From: Xanthomonas fragariae
Lineage (GTDB): Bacteria; Pseudomonadota; Gammaproteobacteria; Xanthomonadales; Xanthomonadaceae
Assembly (NCBI RefSeq): GCF_017603965.1
Contig: NZ_CP071955.1
Location: forward strand, 3,038,001 to 3,102,000
Direction: 5' to 3'
DNA: 64,000 bases
The notes below the pieces were generated by a model. The model searched no databases. It was not told the DNA's origin and was given only the letters and a program-made list of their open reading frames with translations. Position 1 is the stretch's first letter. Each line of letters begins with the position of its first letter. Made by a program: the position numbers and the translations under genes. Shown piece after piece: positions 27,280-36,256 of this stretch.

Positions 27280-28436
27280 GGAAGGTCTGAACAACTCTCA
27301 ACACCTAAAAATATCAGCATAGAGAGCGCCAGTAACGCGTAAATTGGGTATGTAAGACGAGATTTTGCGCTTATCTGGCGGCTTCAGCTGCCGCCGGACA
27401 GCATTATGCCTTGGCCGGCAATAACTGCCGGCGCACCATCCATAGATTGGATAGCGCAAACAGCGTCAGCACCTGCGCGGTATTCTTCGCTAGGCCGCGA
27501 TAGCGGACCTTGACGTAACCAAACTGGCGTTTGATCACCCGAAATGGATGTTCCACCTTCGCCCGCAGGCTGGCCTTGGTGTGCTCCCAGCGCTGGGCCC
27601 ACTGCAACTCGCGCGCGTTCTTGATCTGCTTGAGCTTGGACGGCTTCTCTGCAATCAGGTAGCGCAACTTGCGCTTGCGCGCCATCTCCGCGCGCTTGTC
27701 CAGCCCCGTGTAACCGCTATCCCCGCTGAGCGTGTCTTCCTTGCCATGCAGCAGCTTGTGCGCCTGCGTGATATCGGCAACGTTGGCCGCCGTGCATTCC
27801 ACGTGGTGCACCAACCCGGACACATCGTCTACTCCAATGTGCGCTTTCATCCCGAAGTAATATTGCTTGCCTTTCTTGGTCTGGTGCATCTCAGGATCGC
27901 GCGCGTGGTCAGCGTTCTTGGTCGAACTGGGCGCAGCGATCAGGGTTGCATCGACGATCGTGCCCGAGCGCAGACTTTGACCCTTGCGCGCCAGATGCGC
28001 GTTGACCGCTTCCAGCATCCGCGCGGCCAGGCCATGGGTCTCCAGCAAACGACGAAAATTGAGAATCGTGGTCTCGTCAGGAACGTTGTCCAACCCACCG
28101 AGCTGGGCAAAACGCCGCAAGCTCGGGATCTCATGCAACGCTTCTTCCATCGCCGGATCGCTCAGCGCGTACCACTGTTGCAGTAGATGAATCCGCAACA
28201 TCGTGGCCAGTGCGTACGGCTGCCGACCTGGCCGTCCCGACGCCGGATAGTGCGGTGCGATCAGCGCAAGCAACCGCTGCCACGGAACGACCTGCTCCAT
28301 CTCGGCCAGGAAGATTTCCCGGCGGGTCTGCTTGCGCTTACCCAGGCCCTCGGCGTCACCAAACGTCAGTTGCATGGATCACTCCTCAACGTAGGTGTGT
28401 AGTGTCGCGCATCTGGGGGCGTTGTTCAGAGCTTCC
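27280..28436 (-). mobile_element. IS5-family element, second type (1157 bp)
   Basis: Inverted ends GGAAGGTCTGAACAAC / GTTGTTCAGAGCTTCC. The perfect 4-bp duplication CTAA (27276-27279 and 28437-28440) is the YTAR target typical of the IS5 subgroup. It is distinct from the 866-bp element. MITE copy 2 starts 7 bp beyond its right end. Confidence 0.93.
27404..28375 (-). CDS. IS5-family transposase
   Basis: A 323-aa single-frame DDE transposase: N-terminal DUF772-like domain (HYPASGRPGRQPYALATMLR), then IVDATLIAAPSSTKN, GDSGYTGLDKR and RAKVEHPFRVIKRQFGYVKVRYRG carrying the D, D and E/R-K signature. It appears intact and functional. Confidence 0.95.
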   Translation of the reverse strand: MQLTFGDAEGLGKRKQTRREIFLAEMEQVVPWQRLLALIAPHYPASGRPGRQPYALATMLRIHLLQQWYALSDPAMEEALHEIPSLRRFAQLGGLDNVPDETTILNFRRLLETHGLAARMLEAVNAHLARKGQSLRSGTIVDATLIAAPSSTKNADHARDPEMHQTKKGKQYYFGMKAHIGVDDVSGLVHHVECTAANVADITQAHKLLHGKEDTLSGDSGYTGLDKRAEMARKRKLRYLIAEKPSKLKQIKNARELQWAQRWEHTKASLRAKVEHPFRVIKRQFGYVKVRYRGLAKNTAQVLTLFALSNLWMVRRQLLPAKA

Positions 28437-28443
28437 CTAATAA

Positions 28444-28572
28444 GAGTGGCTAACAAAACGTAGCAAGTAGTCGCCAGGTGGGTGCGGACGGCGGTGTACG
28501 CGTGGTACATGCCGATCCCGAGCACCGGCTGCGCCCGCCTGGCGGTGAGCGCAGTCGTTTTGATAGCCGCTC
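28444..28572 (+). repeat. MITE copy 2 (129 bp)
   Basis: GAGTGGCTAACAAAACGTAG … CGTTTTGATAGCCGCTC. The ends match the other MITEs with one change each, and the core is shorter by ~13 bp. Immediately beside the CTAA duplication of the 1157-bp IS5, so the two insertions are nested at one hot spot. Confidence 0.85.
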
Positions 28573-28677
28573 TTATACGCTGCAATTTTTCAGGTCTCCC
28601 TACACACCTACAAATCGAGGCCGCACCATCACTGCACCGATTGGCACGCCGCATCAGGCGGCGTGCCGATCGCAACA

Positions 28678-30813
28678 TTACTGGCCGATATGCTGCTTCA
28701 GCCAGCTATTGACGGTGTCGTGCCACAGCACGCTGTTGTCCGGCTTGAGCACCCAATGGTTCTCGTCCGGGAAATATAGGAACTTGGATGCGATGCCCTT
28801 GCGCTGCAGCGCGGTAAATGCGGCCAGGCCCTGCTCGACCGGAATGCGGAAATCCTGCTGGCCGTGGATCACCAGCATCGGTACTTTCCACTTGTCCACG
28901 TGCAACACCGGGTTGAACTTCTCGTAGCCAGCCGGGTTCTGCCACGGGGTGCCGCCATTTTCCCATTCGCTGAACCACAGTTCCTCGGTGGCATAACCCA
29001 TGGTGCGGTTGTCGAACACGCCGTCGTGATCGACCAGGCATTTCCATGGATGGTTCCCATCTTTATCAAGCCACGTCCCGGCCATCCAATAGACCATGTA
29101 GCCGCCGTAGCTGGCGCCCAGTGCGCAGGCCTTGTCGCCGTTGAGGAAGCCGTACTGCTTCCGCGCAGCGGCCCACCCTTTTTGCAGATCTTCCAGCGGG
29201 CGGTCGCCCCAATGTTGGCTGATCGCGTCGGTGAATTGCTGGCCGTAGCCGGTGGAACCGTGGAAATCGATCATCACCACCGCGTAGCCCTGCCCGGCGT
29301 AAGTCTGCGGATTCCAGCGATTGCTCCAGCCATTGCCAAAGCTGTCCTGCGGGCCGCCGTGGATCAGAAACGCGACCGGATAGGTTTTGCCTTCCTGGTA
29401 GTTGTACGGCTTGACCACATAGCCGTGCACGGTGTCGTTATTCCAGCCCTTGAACTGGAACTGTTCGTAATCGCCGAATTGCACATCCGGCAGCAACTCG
29501 CCTGCGCTTTGCGTCATCGCACGCAAACTTTGGCCTTGCACATCGCTGACAAAGATCTGGTCGCCGCTCTTGAGCGAACTACGCGTAAACGCCAGCGTAG
29601 TGCCGGCCAGCGTCGGCGCATGCACGCTGCCCTCGCCCACCAGCTTGGTCGCCTCACCGCTGGCGATGTCGATCTTGAACAGCGGATGCTCGCCCAGGTC
29701 CTCGGCGCTGGTGTAGATGCTGGCGCCATCGTCGCTCAACACGATCTCGCCGGCCGAACGGTCCCACTTGGGCGCGATCTCGCGGGCCTTGCCGCTGGCC
29801 ACGTCCATCGCCATCAGGCCGAAGCGGTCGGCTTCGAAACCGGGGCGCTTCATTGCGCGGTAGTATAACGTCTTGCCGTCGGTGCTGAACACCGGGCCGG
29901 CATCCCAGGCCGGGTTGGATGCGGTGAGATTGACCGGTGCGGACCTGCCGCTGGCATCCAGGCGATACAGATCGAAGTTGGTCTGCCACGACTCGTCGTT
30001 GCCGGTGGGCTTGCCCCCAGCCGTTGCAGTTTTGCCCGCCTCCGTGCCATAAGGCTGCGGCACGCGCACGCTGGCCACCACGCTGCCGCCATCCGGCGAC
30101 CAGGTATAATCGTCATTGCCACCTGACGGCTTGGATGGCGCATCGCCGGCCAGCGTGGCGCTGATCGCCGAGGCACCGACCACCGCCTTTGCACCAGCGG
30201 CAGGCAGTTCGGCGACGAACAAAGTGTTGCGGCGGCCATCGTTCCAGGTGTCCCAATGCCGCACGAACAGCTGGTCGTACACCACGCCGCTGGCCTTGGC
30301 GTCCTTGACGCTGGCGAGCTTTTTCTTAGTGCAGCCCAGATCCGAGCCGCAGTCCTGGAAAACACCGGCACTGAAGACGATGCGCTTGCCATCAGGAGAA
30401 AGTTTGTAGCTGTCCACGTCCACCGCAAACGCAGTGAGCTGCTGTGGGGTGCCGCCGGCCAGCGGCTGCGCGTACAGCTGTTGCGTGCCGGATTTGCTGC
30501 TGAGCAAGTACACCGTCTTGCCGTCCGGCGACAGCGCCGGGCTGTTGACGTTCCAGCCTTCGGCAGTGAGCCGCTTGGGCGGCAATGCATCGCGGGTACG
30601 CAGGCTGCGCATCCACAGGCCGGTGGCCGGCTTGCCGTTGCCGGCGTTGGCCTGCCGCTTGGCGAACACAAGTACGTTGCCATCGGGGCTGAGCGTGGGC
30701 GAGGACACGCGGTCAAGCGCCACCATGTCGCGCACATCGAAACCACGCGCGGCGGCAAGGCTTGGCAAGGCGACCAACAGATACAGGGGCAGCACGGCGT
30801 AACGCAGCTTCAT
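28678..30813 (-). CDS. S9-family prolyl oligopeptidase/dipeptidyl aminopeptidase, exported
   Basis: 711 aa from MKLRYAVLPLYLLVALPSLAAA (signal peptide). The N-terminal beta-propeller has repeated SPDGKxxxF motifs (LSPDGNVLVF, LSPDGKTVYLL, LSPDGKRIVF, WSPDGGSVV). The C-terminal alpha/beta hydrolase has GASYGGYM (catalytic Ser) and DENHWVLKP (His). It cleaves short peptides in the periplasm or outside the cell. An earlier in-frame ATG at 30828 lacks the signal-like start. Confidence 0.92.
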   Translation of the reverse strand: MKLRYAVLPLYLLVALPSLAAARGFDVRDMVALDRVSSPTLSPDGNVLVFAKRQANAGNGKPATGLWMRSLRTRDALPPKRLTAEGWNVNSPALSPDGKTVYLLSSKSGTQQLYAQPLAGGTPQQLTAFAVDVDSYKLSPDGKRIVFSAGVFQDCGSDLGCTKKKLASVKDAKASGVVYDQLFVRHWDTWNDGRRNTLFVAELPAAGAKAVVGASAISATLAGDAPSKPSGGNDDYTWSPDGGSVVASVRVPQPYGTEAGKTATAGGKPTGNDESWQTNFDLYRLDASGRSAPVNLTASNPAWDAGPVFSTDGKTLYYRAMKRPGFEADRFGLMAMDVASGKAREIAPKWDRSAGEIVLSDDGASIYTSAEDLGEHPLFKIDIASGEATKLVGEGSVHAPTLAGTTLAFTRSSLKSGDQIFVSDVQGQSLRAMTQSAGELLPDVQFGDYEQFQFKGWNNDTVHGYVVKPYNYQEGKTYPVAFLIHGGPQDSFGNGWSNRWNPQTYAGQGYAVVMIDFHGSTGYGQQFTDAISQHWGDRPLEDLQKGWAAARKQYGFLNGDKACALGASYGGYMVYWMAGTWLDKDGNHPWKCLVDHDGVFDNRTMGYATEELWFSEWENGGTPWQNPAGYEKFNPVLHVDKWKVPMLVIHGQQDFRIPVEQGLAAFTALQRKGIASKFLYFPDENHWVLKPDNSVLWHDTVNSWLKQHIGQ

Positions 30814-30880
30814 CGAGATTTCCCGCAACGGTAAAGCATCGATGGTAGGCGTTGCTGCAGCGCACGTGCAAAGGCATTAA

Positions 30881-31746
30881 GAGCGGCTAACAAAACCCAG
30901 GAAGAAGCCGTAAGCAGATGATGGAGCATGCAAGCGAGAGCAACGCCAAGTGGAGATCGATGCGGCGTTCAAAGCGGATGCGCAGTTTGCCCAGGCCTGC
31001 GAACCAGGCATGCGTGCGCTCGACGACCCAGCGATGACGGCCCAACCGGTCGTTGCGCTCGATTCCCTTGCGTGCGATCCGCGCAATGATGCCGCGCTGC
31101 TTGAGGAAGGCGCGACAGCGGTCGATGTCGTAAGCCTTGTCGGCGTGCAATTTGTCTGGCCAACGTCGCGGGCGCCCTGGTTTGCCACCAATTGGCGGCA
31201 AGGCGTCGATCAACTCCTCGAACACGACCGAGTCGTGCCGATTGGCGCCGGTGACGCACACTGCCAAGGGCACGCCGTTGCGGTCCACGATCAGATGCCG
31301 TTTGCTGCCGAGTTTGCCGCGATCGGTCGGGTTTGGCCCGGTGTAGGCGCCCCCCGGGGGGAGGCCACACTGGCGGCGTCCAGACTGGCTCGGCTCAGAT
31401 CCAGCCTCTGGGCGCGACGCAGCTCGGTCAGCAACACCTGATGCAGACGATGCCACACACCGGCGGCTTGCCAATCACGCAACCGGCGCCAGCAGGTCAT
31501 GCCGCTGCCATAGCCCAGTTCCACAGGCAGGTCTTCCCATGGCATGCCCGTGCGCAAGACATAGACGATGCCGTTGAGGGCTTGCTGATCACTGATGCGC
31601 GGCCGTCCACCTTTGGGCGAACGCTTCACTTGGGGAATCAGCGGCTCGATGCGCTTCCACAGCGCAATGGGGATCTCTTTGCGACGTGTCATGTCCGCAA
31701 TTTTGCCACCGGCGAGACAAGATTCAAGGGGTTTTGTTAGACGCTC
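30881..31746 (-). mobile_element. IS5-family element, copy 2 (866 bp)
   Basis: Same ends and length as copy 1. The flanks are TAA on the left and TTA on the right, not a matching 3-bp duplication. The left flank is the S9 peptidase promoter region and the right flank is the middle of an ABC exporter gene, so this copy sits at a deletion or recombination junction. Confidence 0.92.
30887..31692 (-). CDS. IS5-family transposase made by -1 frameshift (copy 2)
   Basis: First frame 31692-31291, second frame ending at 30887, joined at the C6G6 run near 31350-31361. Differs from copy 1 by only a few residues (for example DKLHADK versus HKLHADK). Complete 268-aa DDE protein after the shift. Confidence 0.85.
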
Positions 31747-32005
31747 TTAGTGCGCGTCAACAGACCGAATTGATGGAGTCGGTTAGAGGCATCAAGACCA
31801 TAAAACTCGCGAATAAGCAGGTCGAGCGAACTATACGACTGCGTAATGCAACTGTAGAGATGGCCGATCGAGGGATGGTGGCCCAACGCGTCACAATGGC
31901 GTTCCAGGCTATCAGCCAGCTTGTATTCGGCATGCAGCGCGTAATTTTAATTGGCGTTGGAGCGTACATGATTATTGGGAAAAAATTCTCCGCGGGAATG
32001 ATTGT

Positions 32006-33308
32006 TGAACCGCCCCGGGATTTCGGGAGGCTCCAACTCTTGAGAAGATGGGGCGATGAGCAAGACGAAATATTCACCGGAAGTGCGAGAGCGCGCGGTT
32101 CGGCTGGTGCGGGAGCATCAGGGCGAGTACGGCTCGCAGTGGGCGGCGATCGAATCGATTGCCGGGAAGATTGGCTGTTCGTCGCAGACGCTGTGCAACT
32201 GGGTGCGTCAGGCCGAGCGTGATGCCGGCAAGCGTCAGGGGCTGACGACGGACGAGCGGACGCGGATGAAAGCGCTGGAACGCGAAGTGCGCGAGCTGAG
32301 GCAAGCCAACGAGATCCTGCGCAAGGCCAGCGCGTATTTTGCCCAGGCGGAGCTCGACCGCCGCTTCAAGCCCTGACCACGTTCGTGACCGAACATTGCG
32401 ATGTTCACGGGGTCGAGCCAATCTGCAAGGTGCTGCAGGTTGCCCCGTCGACGTATTACCGCCACGCGCAGCGGGAAGCGGACGCGAACTTGCGCCCGAA
32501 CCGCTGGTGGAAGGACCAGGCGCTGCGCCCGCAGATCCGGCGGGTATGGGAGCAGAACCGACAGGTGTACGGCGTGCGCAAGGTCTGGCGGCAGCTCAAG
32601 CGCGAGGGCTATGCGGTGGCCCGCTGCACGGTGGAGCGACTGATGGGCGCACTTGGCCTGCGCGGCGTGGTACGCGGGAAGGTGGTCAAGACCACGATCA
32701 GCGACAAGCGGCCGTGCCCGCTGGACAAGGTGAACCGACAGTTCCATGCGCCGTCGCCGAACCGACTGTGGGTCAGCGACTTCACGTATGTCTCGACCTG
32801 GGCCGGGTTCGTGTACGTGGCCTTCGTGATCGACGTGTACGCACGGCGGATCGTGGGCTGGAAGGTGTCGCAGACGGCGCACACGGACTTCGTGCTGGAC
32901 GCGCTGGAGCAGGCGCTGCATGCGCGTCGTCCAACCGAAGGCGGCCTGATCCACCACTCCGACCGCGGCGTGCAGTATGTGTCGATCCGCTACACCGAGC
33001 GGCTGGCCGACGCCGGGATCGAGCCGTCGGTGGGCAGCGTGGGCGATAGCTATGACAACGCGTTGGCCGAGACGATCAACGGGTTGTACAAGGCCGAGGT
33101 GATCCACCGGCGCGCGTGGCGCAACCGCCAGGATGTGGAACTGGCCACGCTGGATTGGGTGGACTGGTACAACCACAAACGCTTGCTGGGGTCGATCGGG
33201 AACATTCCGCCAGCGGAAGCCGAAGAGGCTTACTATCGACAACAGGCCGGTTACGCCAAAGCGGCGTGACTCAAACCAAACAGCCTCCCGAAATCCCGGG
33301 GCGGTTCA
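32006..33308 (+). mobile_element. IS3-family element, copy B (1303 bp)
   Basis: TGAACCGCC…GGCGGTTCA ends with a perfect TTGT duplication (32002-32005 and 33309-33312). This is the only one of the three copies with a clean target duplication, so it is a primary, probably recent insertion into the exporter gene. Confidence 0.95.
32056..33269 (+). CDS. IS3-family transposase OrfAB (copy B)
   Basis: OrfA 32056-32376 and OrfB to 33269 in -1 relation give a 404-aa fusion by ribosomal slippage near the OrfA end. HTH, leucine-zipper-like and DDE regions are all present, and the proteins are identical to copy C. Confidence 0.9.
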
Positions 33309-34282
33309 TTGTTGCGTTTTTAGCGTACGCAGACAACTTCTCACAGAAGTCTATTAGTTTCATTGACAAAGTGGTGGAGTTGCGGATGGTCCGCATGCAT
33401 GGCGAGCGAATTGCCGATATAGTGCCCACTGACGCGGAAGAGGATGTTCCGGGTTGGCGCAGTGGAGAGTTGGACCGAAGACACGTGCTTACAGTGCGAA
33501 ATCTGAGCTTTCGCTATTCCGATGGAGAGCCCCTCATCCTATCTGACCTCAATTTTGTGATCGAGCCGGGAGAAGTGGTGGCGATTACCGGAGTTAGCGG
33601 GTCCGGAAAGAGTACTTTGGTAAAACTCTTGCTTGGATTGCTGACGCCAACGGAAGGCGCGGTCGAAATAGACGGAATGGACATCCGGAAATACGGCTTG
33701 GCTGAGTACCGCGACCTCCTTGGCGCGGTCATGCAGGAGGATTCGCTATTTGCTGGAACGATTGCTGATAACATCGCTTTCTTCGATCCCGATGTGACTT
33801 TAGAAAGAGTCGTAAACGCCGCGAAGCTAGCGGAGTTGCACGACGATATCATTACCATGCCGATGGGTTACGAGTCATTGGTTGGAGACATGGGTTCATC
33901 GCTCTCTGGTGGGCAGCGGCAACGACTAGTTCTTGCTAGGGCGCTTTACCGCGCGCCGCAGATATTGATTCTTGATGAAGCAACAAGTCAGCTAGATCAA
34001 GCGTGTGAGGCACGGATTGATCGAGCTGTGCGCCAACTTGATATCTCGAGAATCATCATCTCGCATCGACCTAGCACGGTGGCGATGGCAGATCGAGTTC
34101 TTCAGATCGAAGATGGTCATGTCAGAGAGGCAAGTGCCTGTCAAACGGGTGGACTTGCAATTGTCTAGGTATCGGAATGTTCTCGCAGGGAAGCCGGGAC
34201 ATTGTAGTGCCGCGCGCAAGCGCCGTTTGGGACGAAAAGGACCGTCCATCGTCATCCATTAACAATCAATCGGAGAAGTGCT

Positions 34283-34462
34283 ATGTCTCGCAATAAGGAA
34301 ATCAAGCCAGTCTGCTACGCGAACAGCCGCGTCCTGACCGAAGATGAGCTGGTTGAGGTCAGCGGTGGTGCTACCTCGCATCCGACTCTGACTGGCGGCG
34401 GCGGCGGCGTTCCCGGCCCCATCGTCGTTCAGCCGGACGGCGACATTACGGTCGACTTCTGA
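34283..34462 (+). CDS. RiPP precursor peptide with double-glycine leader
   Basis: 59 aa; GGAGAAG lies 6 nt before the ATG. The leader ends LTEDELVEVSGG (18-29), the classic GG-type cleavage motif recognised by C39-protease ABC exporters. The 30-residue core (A30-F59) has a Ser/Thr-containing start (ATSHPTLT), a GGGGG spacer with PGP, and an acidic end (QPDGDITVDF). Side-chain hydroxyls plus Asp residues are what graspetide-type ATP-grasp ligases join through omega-esters. Flanked by the exporter remnant upstream and an ATP-grasp pseudogene downstream. The product class is inferred and modification is untested. Confidence 0.8.
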   Translation: MSRNKEIKPVCYANSRVLTEDELVEVSGGATSHPTLTGGGGGVPGPIVVQPDGDITVDF

Positions 34463-34470
34463 GTTGTATG

Positions 34471-34497
34471 GAGGGGGGGCAGCCTAGCTGCCCCCTC
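34471..34497 (+). terminator. Intercistronic hairpin after precursor gene
   Basis: GGGGGGCAGC-CTA-GCTGCCCCCTC forms a very stable stem 8 nt after the precursor stop, without a real U-run (ATTAAT follows). Such hairpins allow high precursor mRNA with limited readthrough into the modification gene. Confidence 0.75.
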
Positions 34498-34851
34498 ATT
34501 AATGCAGACAATATCGGAGTGTGTAGTGCAATGCACCTGATCTATGGGAATAGTGAGGATTACCACGCGGCAGCAGTTGCCTGGGCTATGCGCAAGCTAG
34601 GAGCAGAGGCCTTCATATGGGACGGCCTAGGCGCGACGAAGGACGCTCAGATGACCTTGACTCCTGGAGCTTTGCCCGGCCGGACTCAAATGGGAACGAG
34701 AACTTTGCCGAAATTGGACAGTGTCTGGTTCCGCAGGATAGTCAAGCATGCACCAGTCAAAAACGTCGATAAAGAGGCGGTAAAATTTGTAGAGCAAGAG
34801 TTGAAGTTCGGTCATTTGAACCTCGCTGTAACCGTGCGAGCCTCCTTAGAC

Positions 34852-35912
34852 TCAACTTCCAAGTGCAACACCCTCATAGCAAGTAAGGTGTTCACATGTC
34901 AAAAAGCTATCTCCATCTGAGTGCAGAAGAGCGCGCGGTGCTGCAAATCGAAACACGGCGTGGTCAAAGCTTGCGCTCGATCTCCAGACTTCTGTGCAGA
35001 AGCCCATCGACATTGAGCAGGGAGCTGGTCAGGCAGGGCGCCACGAGCTACTGTGCGGCAGATGCGGCCAGGCGTTACAAAGCGCGGCGTCAGCGCAGTG
35101 TTCGGCGGCGTAGGCTGACCCCGGGGACGGATTTGTTCCAGCTGGTGCGTGATCATCTTGTGCTGTGGCGCTGGTCGCCCCAGCAGATTGCTGCCAAGCT
35201 CTTGATCATGCATCCGGATGATTCTGCCCAGCGCGTCAGCCACGAAACCATCTACGCAACGATCTATGCGCACCCGCGCGGTGGCCTGAAAAAGGAGCTG
35301 GTGGAGGCTTTACGCCAGGGCAAGCCTACTCGGGGATTGCGGCGTACGACCGCTGCCAAACGCACCTGGGTGCCGGAGGAACTACGCATCGTGCACCGGC
35401 CCGAAGACGTGCGACAGCGCCTGATTCCAGGTCATTGGGAAGGCGATCTGATCAAGGGCGCGTTCAATCGTTCCTGCGTTGGCACGTTGGTGGAGCGCAA
35501 GACGCGCTTTGTGGTGCTGTGCCGAATGGACGGCTGCACGGCTGCCGATGCGCTGGAAGGGTTTACCCGCCAGATGAAAAGGCTTCCCGCTTCGATGCGA
35601 ACGAGCTTGACCTATGATCGCGGGACCGAACTGACGTGTTATGCCGAGCTGATGCAGGGACTGAACATCAATGTGTGGTTTGCCGATCCACACGCGCCTT
35701 GGCAGCGCGGAAGCAACGAAAACACCAATGGCCTACTTCGCCAGTTCTTGCCCAAGGGTGCGGATCTGTCCACCGTCAGTCAGGAGTACCTCAATCACAT
35801 CGCATTACTGATGAACACCCGTCCACGCGAGACGTTGGGATGGAAAACGCCGAGCGAGGCGATGGAGCATGAACTGGCAACTTTCAAATCACGTGTTGCA
35901 CTTGAATCTTGA
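34852..35912 (+). mobile_element. IS30-family element (1061 bp)
   Basis: Ends TCAACTTCCAAGTGCAAC and inverse TCAAGATTCAAGTGCAAC, with a 3-bp duplication GAC (34849-34851 and 35913-35915). It interrupts the ATP-grasp gene. The transposase stop codon lies in the right terminal repeat. Confidence 0.92.
34896..35912 (+). CDS. IS30-family transposase
   Basis: 338 aa. HTH regions at the N-terminus (LSAEERAVLQIETRRGQSLRSISR), then the DDE core: HWEGDLIKG, LTYDRGTELT and WQRGSNENTNGLLRQFLPKG with the catalytic Glu. Intact. Confidence 0.95.
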   Translation: MSKSYLHLSAEERAVLQIETRRGQSLRSISRLLCRSPSTLSRELVRQGATSYCAADAARRYKARRQRSVRRRRLTPGTDLFQLVRDHLVLWRWSPQQIAAKLLIMHPDDSAQRVSHETIYATIYAHPRGGLKKELVEALRQGKPTRGLRRTTAAKRTWVPEELRIVHRPEDVRQRLIPGHWEGDLIKGAFNRSCVGTLVERKTRFVVLCRMDGCTAADALEGFTRQMKRLPASMRTSLTYDRGTELTCYAELMQGLNINVWFADPHAPWQRGSNENTNGLLRQFLPKGADLSTVSQEYLNHIALLMNTRPRETLGWKTPSEAMEHELATFKSRVALES

Positions 35913-36256
35913 GACCACCCTCTGCCAACTTCGTGGTGGGGAACCCGTTCCCGGATCCGACCCAATGCAAAGCGTTCCAGCTCGACACAGCGGCCGCCTT
36001 GGGGTTTCTTGTCCCGGAGACACTAATTTCAACACACTATGACGAGGTGGCGAGCTTTGTGCGCCGCGTAGGCAAGGTCGCCGTGAAGCCATTCAATCCA
36101 TACTTCTGGCACTATGGTGACGAGCGAACATACCGGATTGCTTCAACGACTGTCTTGGACGGAACGGCTGAGCTTGAGTCGGATCAAATTGAGGTTTGTC
36201 CCGCGATATATCAGCGATACATCGAGAAGCAATACGAGCTGCGCGTTACCGTCGAC

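Larger units (their letters stand above)
31747..34168 (+). pseudogene. Peptide/bacteriocin ABC exporter, 5'-truncated and split by IS3
   Basis: The remaining left part (ARQQTELMESVRGIKTIKL … [16 protein letters not shown]) is the second half of an ABC transmembrane domain. After IS3 copy B (32006-33308, duplication TTGT) it continues VAFLAYADNFSQKSISF and then an NBD: Walker A GVSGSGKST, signature SLSGGQRQRL, Walker B ILILDEAT, H-loop ISHRPS. Removing the IS and one TTGT restores the frame exactly. The 5' end, where a C39 protease domain would be expected in a double-glycine exporter, is lost at IS5 copy 2. It lies 114 nt before a GG-leader precursor, so its job was leader cleavage and export. 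Confidence 0.85.
34531..36256 (+). pseudogene. Graspetide-type ATP-grasp peptide ligase (MvdD-like), IS30-split and truncated
   Basis: The left part starts MHLIYGNSEDYHAAAVAWAM at 34531 (CGGAGTG upstream) and contains SVWFRRIVKHAP, like the VWYRR-P block of MvdC/MvdD-family ligases. After IS30 (34852-35912) comes NFVVGNPFPDPTQCKAFQLDTAAALGFLVPETL, VAVKPFNPYFW, YQRYIEKQYELRVTV, which are the K…Q, ATP-binding and RVTV blocks of the ATP-grasp core. The 3' ~100 codons are lost at an IS407-type end near 36257. Paper excision of IS30 leaves the halves 1 nt out of frame, so a further indel exists around 34800-34850. The enzyme would have esterified the precursor core. It is non-functional now. Confidence 0.85.

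Noticed and set aside
27384..28402. Long + strand ORFs opposite the IS5 transposase and other GC-rich genes
   Set aside because: They mirror codon bias of the real gene on the other strand and have no domain motifs or RBS.
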